Assembly: GCF_964275005.1 (NCBI RefSeq)
Contig: NC_092695.1
Coordinates: forward strand, 11,609,697-11,673,696
Direction: 5' to 3'
Length of the DNA: 64,000 nt
DNA from: Diadema setosum
Taxonomy: Eukaryota; Echinodermata; Echinoidea; Diadematoida; Diadematidae
A program made the position numbers and the translations under genes. Positions 1-11,900 of this stretch are shown in pieces (the stretch's first letter is position 1; the number at the start of each line of letters is the position of its first letter). The notes under the pieces are model-generated. The model was not told the DNA's origin. It was given only the letters and a program-made list of their open reading frames with translations, and did no database searches.

Positions 1-186
1 AAGGATCGGGTCCAAGAACCCACTTTTCTTATAAAAAAAAAAGAAGAACCCATTTCAATGTATCTTCCAGTGATCCGCGGCCTCGAAGCATCTATTTGTA
101 TTCATTAACTGACGATTTCCATAGGCTTTTTTGTTGAAGGTTCGCTCGTGTGTATTCATGAAAATGGTCCAGGAACGATCCAGTAA

Positions 187-712
187 ATATGGATTGAGAG
201 AAAGCAGAAATATTAGCACATCGCATCAGTGAAGGTTTGAGGAAAATCACACTATCAAAAGTTACGAAATTTTTAAAGTTTCCGTGCCGTCATTGCTGGA
301 TTGAAGAAGACTACTACAATTAATGACGTCATTTTGGACAATTTACAGAAAATACAAGGAGAATTCCACAAAATCTCATTTTTCATGAAAAAAAAGCACA
401 CATTCCATAGTTCATAAAATATGTTAAGGTAATATCATTCCCCCTGCTTTCTGAAAGAGGTAAGTCAAGTGCTCTTTCATTATGCTAGAAAAGTGAAATC
501 GTCTTGAATTTTCTTTACATTTTCTTTATATTGTCCATAATAACTTCATGAAGTGATTTCCTTATCTTGCGATGACGATATCGGCACTAAAATTTTAAAA
601 ATTCAGAACTTTTGAATCGAGTGTTCAATTTTGCTAAAGCCTTCACTACTGTTTTCTACTAACATTGCTGCTTTCACTCAATCCATATTTATATTTGGGC
701 TTTGGTTTAGTT
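187..712. mobile_element. Degraded palindromic MITE of the TTAAAGG family
   Basis: The sequence from tatggattgagag to ctcaatccatatttatattt is a diverged relative of the elements at 23336 and 25029. It shares AAGTTTGAGGAAAATC near one end and the complementary ends, but the terminal TTAAAGG is worn away. Confidence 0.65.
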
Positions 713-751
713 TATAATAAAGACAAATCACACGTACACACATGAACACAC

Positions 752-802
<51 letters not shown>
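752..802. repeat. (CA)n microsatellite
   Basis: An almost pure CA tract of about 25 units. Confidence 0.95.
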
Positions 803-804
<2 letters not shown>

Positions 805-1302
805 TATATCTGTAATTATAACCTCATACGTAGGAATTACATCTTATTCGAAGTCTCGTTCATTTGATTTTCTCTTATTTTATTCTAGTCCAACTGTCTA
901 GTTGCATGCATGCAGACGCAATCAAATTTTGAGTTCTTCAAATCGGTGTAGCAAACACAGGCGCACATGGTAGGGCCCTAGGTCTCTAGACAGTACAATT
1001 GTATCTTTAATTGGCCTCACAAGTACTTCTGAAGAGCTTGTACATTACACAGTCTGAGGTTACAGTTTTAAGACAGAAAGATGAAAGAACAGGTCATAAT
1101 CCTCCAAGACCACCCCTCCCCCCCCCCCTCAAAAAAAAAAAAAAATGAAGACAGACAAAGACACAACACATACAAAAACAAAATAAGTATTTCTCTAAAA
1201 TTACCTGCAAGGCAGGAAGATTGCAAGATGGGGGAAAGGATTGAAATGGTTGCCCTCGAAACCCCCTCCCTAATAAACGTTCTGTGGTCCCTGGTTAAGA
1301 GA

Positions 1303-1524
1303 GGATATAATGATAATGTCTTCTTTATCCAGGGTAGCCTCTTCAGTGTTGCCATTGTTCTACCAGAGGGTCCTACCAGGTACTACTGTACCCATTTATA
1401 CACCTGGGTTGAAAGGGATATGGTGGCTACAAACATCTTGTTCAAGAACATAAGCACTGGGTGGAAATCAAACTCGGGTCCTCCGATTGGGAGTCAGGAG
1501 TCTTATCCACTATGCCACAGTGCC
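1303..1524 (-). mobile_element. tRNA-derived SINE
   Basis: Read on the minus strand, the head GGCACTGTGGCATAGTGGAT contains a perfect pol III A box (TGGCATAGTGG), followed by a B-box-like GAGTTTGATTTCC about 40 bp on. A body with ATAAATGGGTACCTGGTAGG and a tail TACCCTGGATAAAGAAGACA then ATTATCATTAT follow. Such heads and ATTATT-type tails mark tRNA-derived SINEs mobilised by a LINE. It appears full length, about 220 bp. Confidence 0.82.
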
Positions 1525-4500
1525 TGTGATGAATATGCAGAGGAGATTTTGTGTGTTGCTCAAGCTCCCATTCACTGCCAATTACCTGCGCAGTAAATAT
1601 TTGAACACACACTATTTCACTGTGAAAACAAAAATAATCAATCTTGTTAACAGTCACATTGCAAATTATTAAAAAAAAAAAAAATCATTTACAGAGCATG
1701 CATTTTTTAGTATAAGCATGCAGTGCAATATCTTATCTCTCTTTTCATAGTGTAGATTAAATATACCATATAATCATCAAATCAATCTCGACATCAGAGC
1801 CACTTTTTCCTTTTTCATGGGGGGGGGGGGGGGGCGGGGTTCTATGTGCACAATAATGATGTACTATGCCCAGGGCATGATCCCATTTTAGAAGTGCCAG
1901 TCTTCCTTTGCCAATGCAATAACAAAGACTTTCTTTCATGCCCGCTGATGCAACTTTGCCACAGTCTAAATGTAATTCCCAAAGGATGACTTTATACTTA
2001 CATACATGTAGGGCAGTGTATGCACTTACATATGCTGTCCATCAACCTAGTCTTCATGACCAGAGGGAATGAGAAAGAGGAAGAAATACACTTTAAGTCA
2101 GATATATACTTTGCCTCATATACTTCCAAGCGAGATCTATCTTTTTTTATTATCATTTTTTAAACAATATTACAGTTTTAAATGTTAAATATATACTTTG
2201 ATATTTGAGTTGCCTTGACACTGTCAATGTGAATGTGGTAGGTCTTTGAGTTCTGTGCATTTTTCCTGGCATTTTAGTCACTGGACAGGTCTCAGCAAGA
2301 GGCTATGTTGGCACTGTAATGTATGTCATCATTGTAAGCACAGAACATAGAAAAAGATATAGCAGAACGCATTGTACATATATAGACAGGGCACAATAAC
2401 ACACAGCTTCACAGGAAAAGGAGGTAAATGAGTTTAAGCTATGATGAGGAGGTAGGGAAAAAATGACACAAAATTAAAAACATGTCACAGACATGAAGTT
2501 GTAGTAAAAAAAAAAATAATAATGATAATAACAATGAGACGAGACAGGCTCTTCAAAGGCTTGCATCTTTGTTTCACTATTCCAACAAAGATATGAGACA
2601 GAGTTTTTTGTTGTTTTTTTCATTCTAAATTTCCAGCAGAATCTAAAATTGTGACATCAATCTTCCCAAGTGAAAGCATTGGTAAAGATAGCATACTCAG
2701 AAAGCAACAATAATTGTGTTTAGCTGCTATGAGTTTTTAATAACTTGCATCAAGCTTCACTGAGACTGCACCACGATATATGCGTTGCATTTGCACATTC
2801 ACTGATTGTACCACAAAGCATCATAAAGTTTGTAAGATGTCGCTAATTGCAAAAAGACAGGAACTCAATTGCACTGCCAGCAGATAAACTTCTTATTTAT
2901 ATTATCATCCAAGGATGCCCCTGGGGATCCCACTGTTTGAACACTATCTCTTCACACTTGCCTCTTCATCACCAAAAATAAACCTTACTATGATACTCGA
3001 CCTTAACATTACATATATAGATCTAAATCAAAAGTTGTATGCTCTGACATGTACACATTTGGCTCTGTATTTACAATATTGAAACATGATATAGAGGGCA
3101 TGTTAGGGTAGAGTGAATACTGTACGTTAAAAGTTTTGAGTAACAATTATTTACAAATAAAGCAGAAAATCAATGATCTGAGCGAACATAAAACATGACT
3201 TTGATATATACATTAATAAAGATTTTCATAAGACTCTGAATGCTAGGAAGGACAGTATTTGGTATCTCGGCATTCGACAGCAGTTCATATCACAGAGAAA
3301 AGTAAACCAGTTTTGGCTAGGAACAAATTCTCCACTACCCACGTGTATGTATACCCATGGCCAAACACACACTGTCCACTCTCAGCTCTTGTACATGGGT
3401 GATGCATGAACTCTGTGTGCTTGATACACAGGTTATTGGTATGCAGGGGCAAAGGTCACATACATTTACTCCTTTATATGACTCTCCTGCAAAGTGGATT
3501 CTATGCTTGCTAACACACATTCATAAAAACATTGCCATGATATCCACACAACCGACACAATTCTGCTCTATGACATTTAACTATATTGACTATATTCTAC
3601 AATGGTAAAGACATTCATGATCATGTTCCTCAGAATTCAATTTATAATCTGTCAAATATGACATGCTCTGAAATGCATCAGAATTTTCAAATCTATGTAG
3701 TCATTCCTTCCTCTGCTTTACAACTATTATAGTTAAGTTCATCTGGAGGTGGTTGCTAATGCCAAAGAAATCCCTGACATGTAGTACACCTTGAAATGCA
3801 AATCTTACTCAATATATTACCAATCACTTAAGCAAGAAAATTTTGAATGTTTACCACGCACACAAAGCAGTCAATATCAATTATAAACCAGGTGCCAACA
3901 ACCCCTAACAATGGAATGCGACAACATAAGAATATCAATAAAATCATGCATTGTGGTTATCTATAACTGGCAAGTCGGCAAACTGGTAACATATCATGTG
4001 ACAATTTATATAGTCTAATTTCATAGTTAAGTGTGACACTAGAAGTCCGAATATCCTCGTAATCTCTAGATTCCCAAAACACAGTTGTTTTTTAAACTGC
4101 TGCACAATGTCAAAACTATTACATTAATTTCACTGCTAATAATTCCCCACTTGTACTCCTGTACAACTTATTTGACAGGCATGGTATTCCTTATACATGT
4201 AGTTTCTTTTGAACGACCCCATCCATGCCCCCCCCCCCCAAAAAAAAAGATAATACCACTCAGTCTCCTTTCACTACATGACATCCTTGCTGGCACACAA
4301 CTACTTGGACTTATAAATATAGGTAATGACCAATTTGATTTTTCTTGTTACATAGCAGCATAATTCACATTGTTGTAGGCAAAGTTCGAAAGTCATTTGA
4401 GTCATGCTGTCATTGTTTCCTTTAAAGTTAGGTATCAAACTGCATTGTCCACTTTTGAGTATTAGCCACGTCTCTAAATTCTGGTTGGTTCCTTCAATAA

Positions 4501-4764
4501 ACATTATATATGTTTGTATCACATTCATGACATCCAATGTTACATCTGAAGGTCTTGTTTCATTATAGTCAAAATATATTCCATTACAGTAGAGAGTTTG
4601 CTATTGTGGCCATAAGAGGGCGTGCTAAGCAGTACTCATGAGCTTGGTGAGAGCCGAGAAGTGACTTGCCACTCTAATCCTCGAAAAGTGGGAGATATCA
4701 TTTGATATCCCACTCAACATGCTTCAGAAATATACCTTTTGCACTTGTGCTACCACAATACACT

Positions 4765-5177
4765 TTAGCCATGGTCGCACTTACCACTACTTGGTATTTT
4801 GCTTCACATAGTTTGGGTAGTGTGACCCCACACTTCTCGAGAAACTTCCAGCATGCACTTGAGAAGTCTTTCATTTCTTGCAAAAACTATGCGTAGCTTT
4901 GTGTCGTGTAACCGCACACAGCTGAAACTTCAAGAAGTTTGTCACATGATTACATCCATTTCACGTTGTTTATGCACACAGCGCATTCTTTTGCATGCTG
5001 TTGCGCATCTGCTTTTTTTTTACATTCAAGGAGGGTACACGGTTTTTGCCCGTGCAGAGCATGCGTGTTAGAGACTGAAACTATGTGTAGAATTGCAAGT
5101 AGTGCGACCGCATGCTCAATTTTCTAGAAGTGATTGGGAAGCAAACGACACGTAGTTTCGTCTAGTATGACCACAGC
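4765..5177. mobile_element. Probable old MITE with imperfect inverted ends
   Basis: The left end (ATGGTCGCACTTACCACTAC, then TTTTGCTTCAC) resembles the reverse complement of the right end (GTGGTCATACTAGACGAAAC, then GTTTGCTTCCC). The repeats are imperfect, so the boundaries are approximate. Confidence 0.45.
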
Positions 5178-5201
5178 TTACGGGGAAAATTTGTGGGCAC
5201 A

Positions 5202-5416
5202 TACTGTACGAGCTGAAATTTTCGCGTACAGATATTTTCGCGAATTGGTCCTTCGAGGGCATTTTTGCGTGTTGTTAATTTCGCGGTTGCGAGGGTCTAA
5301 CTGCACTTATTTATTTGCGCGATGTTATTTTTGCGTGTTGTTATTTTCGCGATTCAAAGGCGATTCGCGAAATTCGCGAAAATAAAACCACCGCGAAAAT
5401 TTCAGCTCGTACAGTA
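5202..5416. mobile_element. TACTGTA-type MITE, young copy
   Basis: The inverted termini TACTGTACGAGCTGAAATTT and AAATTTCAGCTCGTACAGTA match perfectly. The interior is dominated by TTTTCGCG/CGCGAAAA motifs. This is one of the least decayed members of a family with about ten copies in the window. Confidence 0.9.
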
Positions 5417-5648
5417 CTGTATATGCCATACGTACTCTTTGCGGATTTTTTATTTTCAAGAATTTCGCGACACAAATTTAACAACACATGAAGATGCAAA
5501 CTCTGATCCCCACAGGAATGCAAAATGCATGCATAAATTTCTCAATCCATTGCTGCACTTCATGATCATGAATTCAACCACTCAGGAAATTGTCTGGAAG
5601 TCCCGATCTGCCACAAATCAGACTTGCTTAATATACGGCATACACAGT
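5415..5648. mobile_element. TACTGTA-type MITE, abutting the previous copy
   Basis: ACTGTATATGCCATAC at the left and its inverse ATACGGCATACACAGT at the right bound an element with the family's interior (AATTTAACAACACATGAAGA). It shares the junction TA with the preceding copy, so the two are head to tail without spacer. Confidence 0.75.
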
Positions 5649-5970
5649 CTTTGGCTGTCACAGTGTATCAACCACACCACCTACTTTGAAGGTTTTCTCG
5701 TCGGCAGAAAAAAAAAAAAGTGTGATTGACATACAGGTGAATACGATACTTGCTTTACCAGCCTTGCAAGAGTGTTGCATTGACCTTACATAGCTAACCC
5801 TTCAGAAGTCTTCAAAGATTCTATTTCTTGATTTTTTGAAAGGAATGTATTCTTGAAGATCTTTCCATCACACTTTATACCTCCGTGCTGTGATGTTATG
5901 TTTCTTTGGCGGGAAGCCTCGATATCACACACATTTTTCTTTTTCAACCTTAAACAGACTGAGCACCTAA

Positions 5971-6166
5971 TACTGTAAAAGCTGTTATTTTCACGAATTA
6001 TGTGAATTACGGTTGGGCTGTAAATTTAACAACACGCAAAGGACAGGCATTAGTGCACTTATGATATAGCCTCAAAGTCAAACTCACGAAACCAACATCT
6101 CGCAAAAATGTCTGTGACTTCCTCATTTGCGAAAATATCTCTTCGCAAAAATAACAGCTTTTACGG
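5971..6166. mobile_element. TACTGTA-type MITE
   Basis: Inverted termini TACTGTAAAAGCTGTTATTT / AAATAACAGCTTTTACGG flank an interior with AATTTAACAACACGCAAAGG and GCGAAAATATCTCTTCGC. Confidence 0.88.
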
Positions 6167-6955
6167 ACCTGGCTGATCAGGAGATTTCATTTCTTAAAAA
6201 TCTGAAAAAAACAACCAAACAATCTACGTTGTACCACTTCCTCATAACATATAATATTGTTACAGATGAATCAAACTCTGTTTGAGACGAAAACCACTAC
6301 TTATTAACAACAGATACATTGTATCAATAGGTGTGGATTAAGATCTATGTTGTGAAAAAACTGGCATAATTTGGTCTACATGATTTCGTTTCAAACTTAT
6401 TAAACACACACTGAGTAGGGTCTGTGAGGATGAAAATTGAAACAAACTTCAAGTTTGAGTTTTGAGCACTCAATAAAAAGATTAAGAAAATGCTCCCAAA
6501 GCAATAACATTGAAGTATTTGTTTTAGCTATTTAGTTTATAAGTTACCATGTGTGCACCACTACTTCTCTTTCACTTTCAAATTATTGGGTTCTTTTCTG
6601 TCATTTGGCTGTGTAATTTAGGGGAATTTTGACAAATTATTTGCATTTGCACTCTGAGGGAAATGGTAACCACGAAGTACATGTTCATAATACTACTATT
6701 AGTAATAAATGTACATCTCGAGAAGAAAAAAAAAAAAAGAGGGGCTTCCATGTGATTTCTGACATGATGCAATGTGGAGGTGTAACACCTTTCTTTCTTT
6801 CTTTTTCTGCTTATGCCCAATTGTTTCTAACATACATAACTGTCCGTCTTGGTTTGTTTTACATTTTAAAAACACCAGTCCACAATAAGTCTTCCAGTAA
6901 TAACATTTAGACTGTAAGGAGTTGTGCATCTATCCACTGGTACCATCCGGCTTGT

Positions 6956-7216
6956 TCATTCTGGTATATGGATGGCAGATAGAGAGTTGGCCAGGGCAGA
7001 CGTTGGCATTGGCAAGCTACCGGGTACCATGTGGGTGGGGGACAGCCCAACGGAAGGTGACCGGGATGGCGTGCTGGGCTCGGAGCACCCAGCCTTCAGC
7101 TCCTTGTAGCACGGCCTGCAGACCGGCACCGGCCGCTGGGATTCGTGGCCTGGGAGCTGGGTCTGCTTGTCGATGCAGCGTATGCAGAATACATCTCCAC
7201 ACTTCCAGCAATGATA
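6956..7216 (-). CDS. MTMR6: MTMR last exon (FYVE-like finger and stop)
   Basis: This terminal exon is in phase 0 (acceptor gattgcag). It encodes [17 protein letters not shown]...[20 protein letters not shown], then a Ser/Pro tail ending SLSAIHIPE and TGA. Six Cys here plus two in the previous exon make the eight zinc ligands of a FYVE fold. The basic R(R/K)HHCR motif that normally binds PI3P is replaced by MKYHCWK, so lipid binding may be weakened or changed. Confidence 0.93.
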   Translation of the reverse strand, partial: YHCWKCGDVFCIRCIDKQTQLPGHESQRPVPVCRPCYKELKAGCSEPSTPSRSPSVGLSPTHMVPGSLPMPTSALANSLSAIHIPE

Positions 7217-8861
7217 CTGCAATCATAGAGTGTGTGTACGAGAGAGAGGCAGAGAGAAAAAGACCGACAGAGAATGTAAAGAGGAACAGATAATGTGTAA
7301 AAAAAAAGGGCAACAGCAGGAACACATGACATTAACTAATTCAATTGAACAGGAAAGTGAAGTATAATGGTATCAAAAGATCTGATTTTTATTTACTTCA
7401 ACACTACAAAGTCTATAAATATACCAACACAGGAAAGTTCATCTGCAAATCTTGTCATTTCCCTCCTTTCACTCATCTAACATATAACAATATTTTTATA
7501 CTTGAAAGTATGGGTCTCATTTCACAGTCCTCTAGACGTCTTCATCCCATAGCCAAATTTTGATAAATCTTGTTAAATCATATTTGCCATATATACAAAA
7601 TTAGGCTGCCATTGGTAATGATTCGAGTTTATCATTTGCATGATTTTCTGCCACACCACTCACCTTCATGCTGAAGTGATCAAATGGAGAAGAACAGGAG
7701 CACTGCCGGATGTTTCTGAAGCTCTGCCATTCCGTGGCGACACTGTCCACGGCGTTGTTCATGAGGGAAGCTGAGAGGACTTCGTTACTGTCCTCCCTCT
7801 TCAGCGAAGGGCTGGTCTTCAGCGGTGGCGCCATGTCATTGTTTGGATGACCGCCGTTGACGGCAATGGAATCCTGCTTCTGAGAAAGGACAGTGGCAAG
7901 GTTAGTGCATGAGCAAGCAGGGCTCTTTGGACCATATATTTAGATACTTTTTTTTTTTTAAATATCCAAGAGATGTTTTATTTGGTACTCATCATATAAC
8001 ATTCTAGAAGTAATCACAGCTGAGAGATACATGACAAAGAATACATTTTGTTCAGCTTCTTGATTATACATGCATGTATATATTTAGATACTTACCGATA
8101 ATAATCCACTCTCTCTCTAATAAGAGGGAGGTTTGTGACTTTATGTCCTGTATCACAAGAATAAACTTGACATAATAATGAATACTAAAGACAAGGTAGT
8201 AGACTTACAGTGTGCTGTCTGACCCCCCTTTTTTTTAATCCTTCTAAATTTGTTTTTCTTTCTTTTTTCCTTTGTTTTAAGGATATCTGTTTGGCAAGGG
8301 GTAGTCTGGGATTTATGCTCTAATCCTGAGTCAAATCAAACAAAAAGTTGTGAAACTTTTCCAACTTTTGGAACATATTTCTTCCTTCTGAGTAGTCCAT
8401 GCATTGCCTTCCTAAATTATCCTTCTTCTTTTTCTTTATATAATACCTGAGTAAAATGTGTTGAAGGTTACTTAATCATCATGAATGTCAGGGTGAAAAA
8501 CAAAAAATGAACAATAAAACAGATCTGGACATCATTTCATAAAACTTGTCAGTCATTGACAGATGTTTTAAGCTACTGAAATCCTTGCATCTGATTGGCT
8601 GAGAGCAAAATTTTCAGTGAATATCACTGACTAAATACTTGATGAAATGTCCCATCTGGAGTCATCTCTTATGCGAGCAATAAAGACATAATTACAAATG
8701 GCTCTCAGTTTGTTTAGAGTTTTGATGGTAGGCCGTCCCAATTCTACACAATGCCACAGGGCCATGATGTCAATCCTTTGTGGAGGGCAAGGAAATGTCA
8801 GCATGAGCAAAAACACAACCAAGTACTGTATTGAGGCATTTCCTATGTGTGTCTGCATGTG

Positions 8862-8903
<42 letters not shown>

Positions 8904-11900
8904 GTGTGTGTGTCTGCATGTGTGTGTGCGTGTGTGTGTGTGTGTGTATGTGTGTGTGCTTTTGTGTGTCTATGTTTTAGGTGCTGTGATACAAGCAAGT
9001 ACATTCTCTGGAAATGGAATATGCACAATGAGGTTTACAAGTACAAGAGTGTGCTGTCTAAAATGGAGGTGGTCGTGCAAGGAAGCTGCCATTGCTGTCA
9101 TGAGTGCTTGTCTTGCCTGGATACTTTTCAGTCACTGGGGTAGATGGCAGCACACAGTTGCTGTAAAGTCTCCATATCAAATGCATTTACTTGGGTTACA
9201 TTTCAGATCCATTGTGCTTTGTCACAGTGACATGAGTTGATAATCTTCTAGTCTATGCTAAGTTGCAATTATTCATTTTGTAAATTCAAAACAAAAAAAT
9301 ATGTAGGCTCTGAGCAACAGTTTGAATGATATATTAGTGTACCAATCAATATCTGAATAATGAAATGTACTTGTCTTTCTGATATTAAACATGTTTTTTT
9401 TTAAGCACTAGAAATGTTGGCGACTGGAATGCCTTCGCCATAACACATCATTCTCCCAAAAGCTCCGTAGTACATCTTGACAAAGTGAAATAACCTGTTT
9501 GAAAGTTTGATGGGACAACCCAAAATGCATAGGAAGCCCAATCCATTCAACTGATCACATTAAAAGCAAATAACAATGATGAATACACAGCTTAATGTAT
9601 TGATACATTCAACTGGATGTTTTTAAGTAGGACTGACCTCGTTGGAAAGGTCATCTTTGGGAGTTATCGTGCTGTCTTTGTCCAGTGATAGTGGACTCTC
9701 TGTGCCGCCATTCTCCATGATGTGGGGCCTGTCCGGTTTCTCCTCCTGGTTCCCACTCTCACTGACCAAGAGCTTCTTCAGGGCTGCGAGTTGCTGTTGA
9801 CACCATTAAAAAGAGAAACTCCATCAAGCTAGTGACCTCTGGGCATCATTTCATAGAAAGGTGAGCAGTCAATTTAAACTCTTTGTGTGCAACATTCACA
9901 AGCCTGACTCGGTCCAAGGCTTGCCAACTTTACATATTTTGAACCGTACATGAACTGATCGATAAGTCACAATATGCCACAGAAGTGGACTATTCCATTT
10001 CTGACACATACAGCTTGCAGGGCTTGGTGACTAAATATGGTGTTTCATTGGGATTTTTTTGAGAAAATTCTGACTTTCTATCAAAGTTATGTCTTCAAAA
10101 AGTCATTCCTCAAAGACCTATTATAATAAGAATAAATCTTGAAGTCTATTTGGTGGCTTTTATGCAGCTGTCATTTGTATGACGCACCTCTTGACCCCCG
10201 GGAAATGTGCGTCATGGTCGCGTCAAGTACCACCAATTTGATGACGCGTGGTGCCGTCACGGGAGCAAAATGTCCGTCACAATACTGACCCATTATGTGC
10301 GTCATAGTCGGTCATTTAACCAGAGTGTGTCAAAAGGTTCGTTAATGGGACCGTCATGTAATTTTGCGAGGCTTCTTGCATGGGGCATGGTATCCCTCCG
10401 TAACATCTAAAACAAACTCGCGATCGCGAGTCGGCCGAATTCACCGGCTCCTGGAAACGCGAAAATGACACAATTTTCAATCAGTTTTATTATAACATAC
10501 TGATACTCACTTCATTCTCGTATGTCTTCTTTTTCTATCTGATGTCAGACTAAAGGTCTTTTCAGAAAGTTTGAGTACAAATTTGCTCCAAAACCACACT
10601 ACCAAACACGATTTGTGATTAAAATCATCACATACAGCCCGCGGCATCGCGAAGCTCGCTATCCTTCAATCGCATTCACTGTAGTGTAGCATCGACCGTC
10701 GACCGTGGAACCTGCAGCAAAACCACGTGCGTGATGTCGACCATGTGGTACATGTATACATACAGTACACGCGTACATACGTATACAGAAGGCGAGGCAT
10801 GGCAGAGGCCAGGCCCCAAAACACATGCAAACGATTATGGAACTAACATTACTGAGAGTCTATTAAAACCTGCATTAACTTAAAATAGTAAATTCTATTT
10901 AAACACTAGCCATATAAACCATGTACCTAACTTGGGTTTAATAAGGTTCGTGTTTAAATAGGCAGGGGCTTCAATCAAGCTGTTTTCGAATCGGGGAAGG
11001 GGAGGCGGGAGGTTACGGAAAAATTACTGTGGCCAGGCCGTAGTTTCGCGAAACTACATAGTTTGCCATAGCAACGTGTATGTCAAAACACGCGTTTCTA
11101 TGGGATGTCCATGAACTAGGGAACGGTTTAGAGAAATTCGAAGTCATTCGAGGTTGAAGTGGTTTTTTCCTACGCATTTTTTTTTTTTTTTGTTGTTGTT
11201 GTTCATATCTAAAAAATTCGATTTCTTAATTTTTTTCAACTGGTATTTGGGAGTCTTGTAATATATTTAAAATGTTGATAGAAATTTCTGAATATATTCA
11301 GAAAGTACGCCTAGGCGCCTACTGTTTGGATAAACGGTAAACATGCAGTCCACGTTCGATACGAAGAAATCATTGTCTTTCACGAGGAAAAACATACAAA
11401 ACAAACAAAAAACACCTACGAACGAAAGTTGATAGCCAAAACTTTGATAAGTAATAAGCAGTTATCATGAGCGTGAACTGAAATTAATTGTCATGATTTT
11501 GTTGTCTAATCAGGTGATGACTGCATCTCATTGAACCTACTCGTAGTGAATTTCTTTGGGCATACGAGACCTTTTAAGTATTTCTGGCTCAGTTGCATTT
11601 TTAATTGACTGATTAATCGATCTTTTTTTTATTGTTCAGGGAACATAAGATATTCGATCAAGTACATTATATTCGACTGTTTGATGTTTCCTACTATGCG
11701 CCAAAAGAAAGGCTATAGAATCACGATATCTTTGCAATGATTCCTTTAATTCAACTAATGAGCTGGTTCTTCGATCGATATTTCCATGATATTTACACGC
11801 TGTTTATTCCAGTGCGCGCATTCTTCCGTCTGGCACGCACCTGGGTGTGGCACCTGCTTTTGTGGAAATTTCCACAAGGGGAGAGGGGTGGGGTGTCAAG

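Larger units (their letters stand above)
1..6955. other. Region downstream of the MTMR gene, no gene seen
   Basis: This stretch is AT-rich and holds the MTMR 3' flank plus repeats listed separately (old MITE, CA tract, SINE, TACTGTA elements). I found no convincing exon on either strand. The longest open frames run through poly-A/poly-C or SINE sequence. Confidence 0.6.

Noticed and set aside
1081..1596. 171-aa plus-strand open frame
   Set aside because: It runs through a C/A low-complexity tract and the antisense of the tRNA-derived SINE; no coding signature.
8698..9240. 180-aa open frame with many Val-Cys repeats
   Set aside because: Translation of a GT microsatellite.
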